Of a stretch of DNA of 6,537 bases, positions 6,309 to 6,537 are shown piece by piece (the first letter of the stretch is position 1; every line of letters begins with the position of its first letter). This DNA comes from Pseudoxanthomonas sp. (GTDB taxonomy: Bacteria > Pseudomonadota > Gammaproteobacteria > Xanthomonadales > Xanthomonadaceae): contig JAJAZJ010000121.1 in the NCBI GenBank assembly GCA_026785795.1, forward strand, positions 1 through 6,537. The letters run 5' to 3'. The position numbers and the translations under genes were made by a program. The notes under the pieces are model-generated. The model was not told the DNA's origin. It saw only the letters and a program-made list of their open reading frames with translations, and did no database searches.

Positions 6309-6537
6309 TCAAGCCGCCAGCGACAGGTCGGGCAGCGTGGCCTCGGCATGCAGCGCCAGGCCGAACTGCGCGGCCAGGTGGGCCAGCAGGGCCGGCTTGA
6401 CGGCGTCGAGCGAGGACGGCCCGCCCAGGTCCTGCAGCGAGGTGACCTGCAGCCCCTGGTAGCCGCAGGGATTGATGCGGTGGAACGGGGCCAGATCCAT
6501 GCCGACGTTGAAGGCCAGGCCGTGGAAGGTGCAGCCG
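6309..6537 (-). CDS. lipB: octanoyltransferase LipB, C-terminal part
   Basis: The C-terminal 75 codons of lipoyl(octanoyl) transferase; the gene runs off the right edge. The enzyme moves octanoate from acyl carrier protein to a lysine on lipoyl domains, the step before LipA. Seen: the fragment opens with [15 protein letters not shown] and continues [17 protein letters not shown], the family's active-site block. The cysteine codon at 6465-6467 in INPCGY corresponds to the acyl-thioester cysteine (C169 in E. coli). The lysine partner lies upstream, outside the window. The remaining tail to the TGA at 6309-6311 is an alanine/leucine-rich helix of normal length. The frame shows no break. Adjacent same-strand lipA confirms the assignment. 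Confidence 0.95.
   Translation of the reverse strand, partial: GCTFHGLAFNVGMDLAPFHRINPCGYQGLQVTSLQDLGGPSSLDAVKPALLAHLAAQFGLALHAEATLPDLSLAA

Noticed and set aside
5773..6462. Open frames on the + strand over lipA and lipB.
   Set aside because: Antisense shadows of genes with fully conserved family motifs on the minus strand.
1..6537. A novel multi-gene defence or metabolic system.
   Set aside because: The recognisable genes are common housekeeping or transporter genes; nothing in their combination, base composition or borders suggests an island or a new system.

Overview
The window is ordinary-looking, high-GC, gene-dense chromosomal DNA. All supported genes lie on the minus strand. LipA (334 aa), the LipB fragment and the tail-specific protease resemble my recollection of Xanthomonadaceae proteins (Stenotrophomonas, Xanthomonas, Pseudoxanthomonas). 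A hairpin with a GTAG head, typical of REP elements in that group, fits too. I assign family-level taxonomy by inference only. No RNA gene, IS element, phage gene or CRISPR array was seen.

In transcription order (high to low coordinates): the C-terminal 75 codons of lipB (octanoyltransferase) run in from the right edge. After a 29-bp gap comes lipA (lipoyl synthase); together they form the two-step de novo lipoylation pathway. A 166-bp gap leads to prc, a periplasmic S41A tail-specific protease with signal peptide, PDZ domain and intact Ser-Lys dyad. A 91-bp gap, carrying a near-perfect GTAG hairpin, precedes an Ada-like protein: an AraC-type HTH fused to an O6-methylguanine-DNA methyltransferase domain, without Ada's zinc sensor domain. 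A 128-bp gap with a 14-bp G/C tandem repeat follows. Then come two DMT/EamA transporters, YedA-like and RarD-like, overlapping by 4 bp. At the left edge an ATG with a good Shine-Dalgarno may open the next gene.

The most interesting point is in the Ada-like gene. Its active site reads PCPRV instead of the near-universal PCHRV, so the histidine of the Cys-His-Glu relay is proline, while every other key residue I checked is kept. The same gene has an 8-A run in its DNA-binding half. I found no convincing new multi-gene system; the other findings are small-scale (REP-like hairpin, tandem repeat, possible leaderless lipA start, translational coupling of the two transporters).
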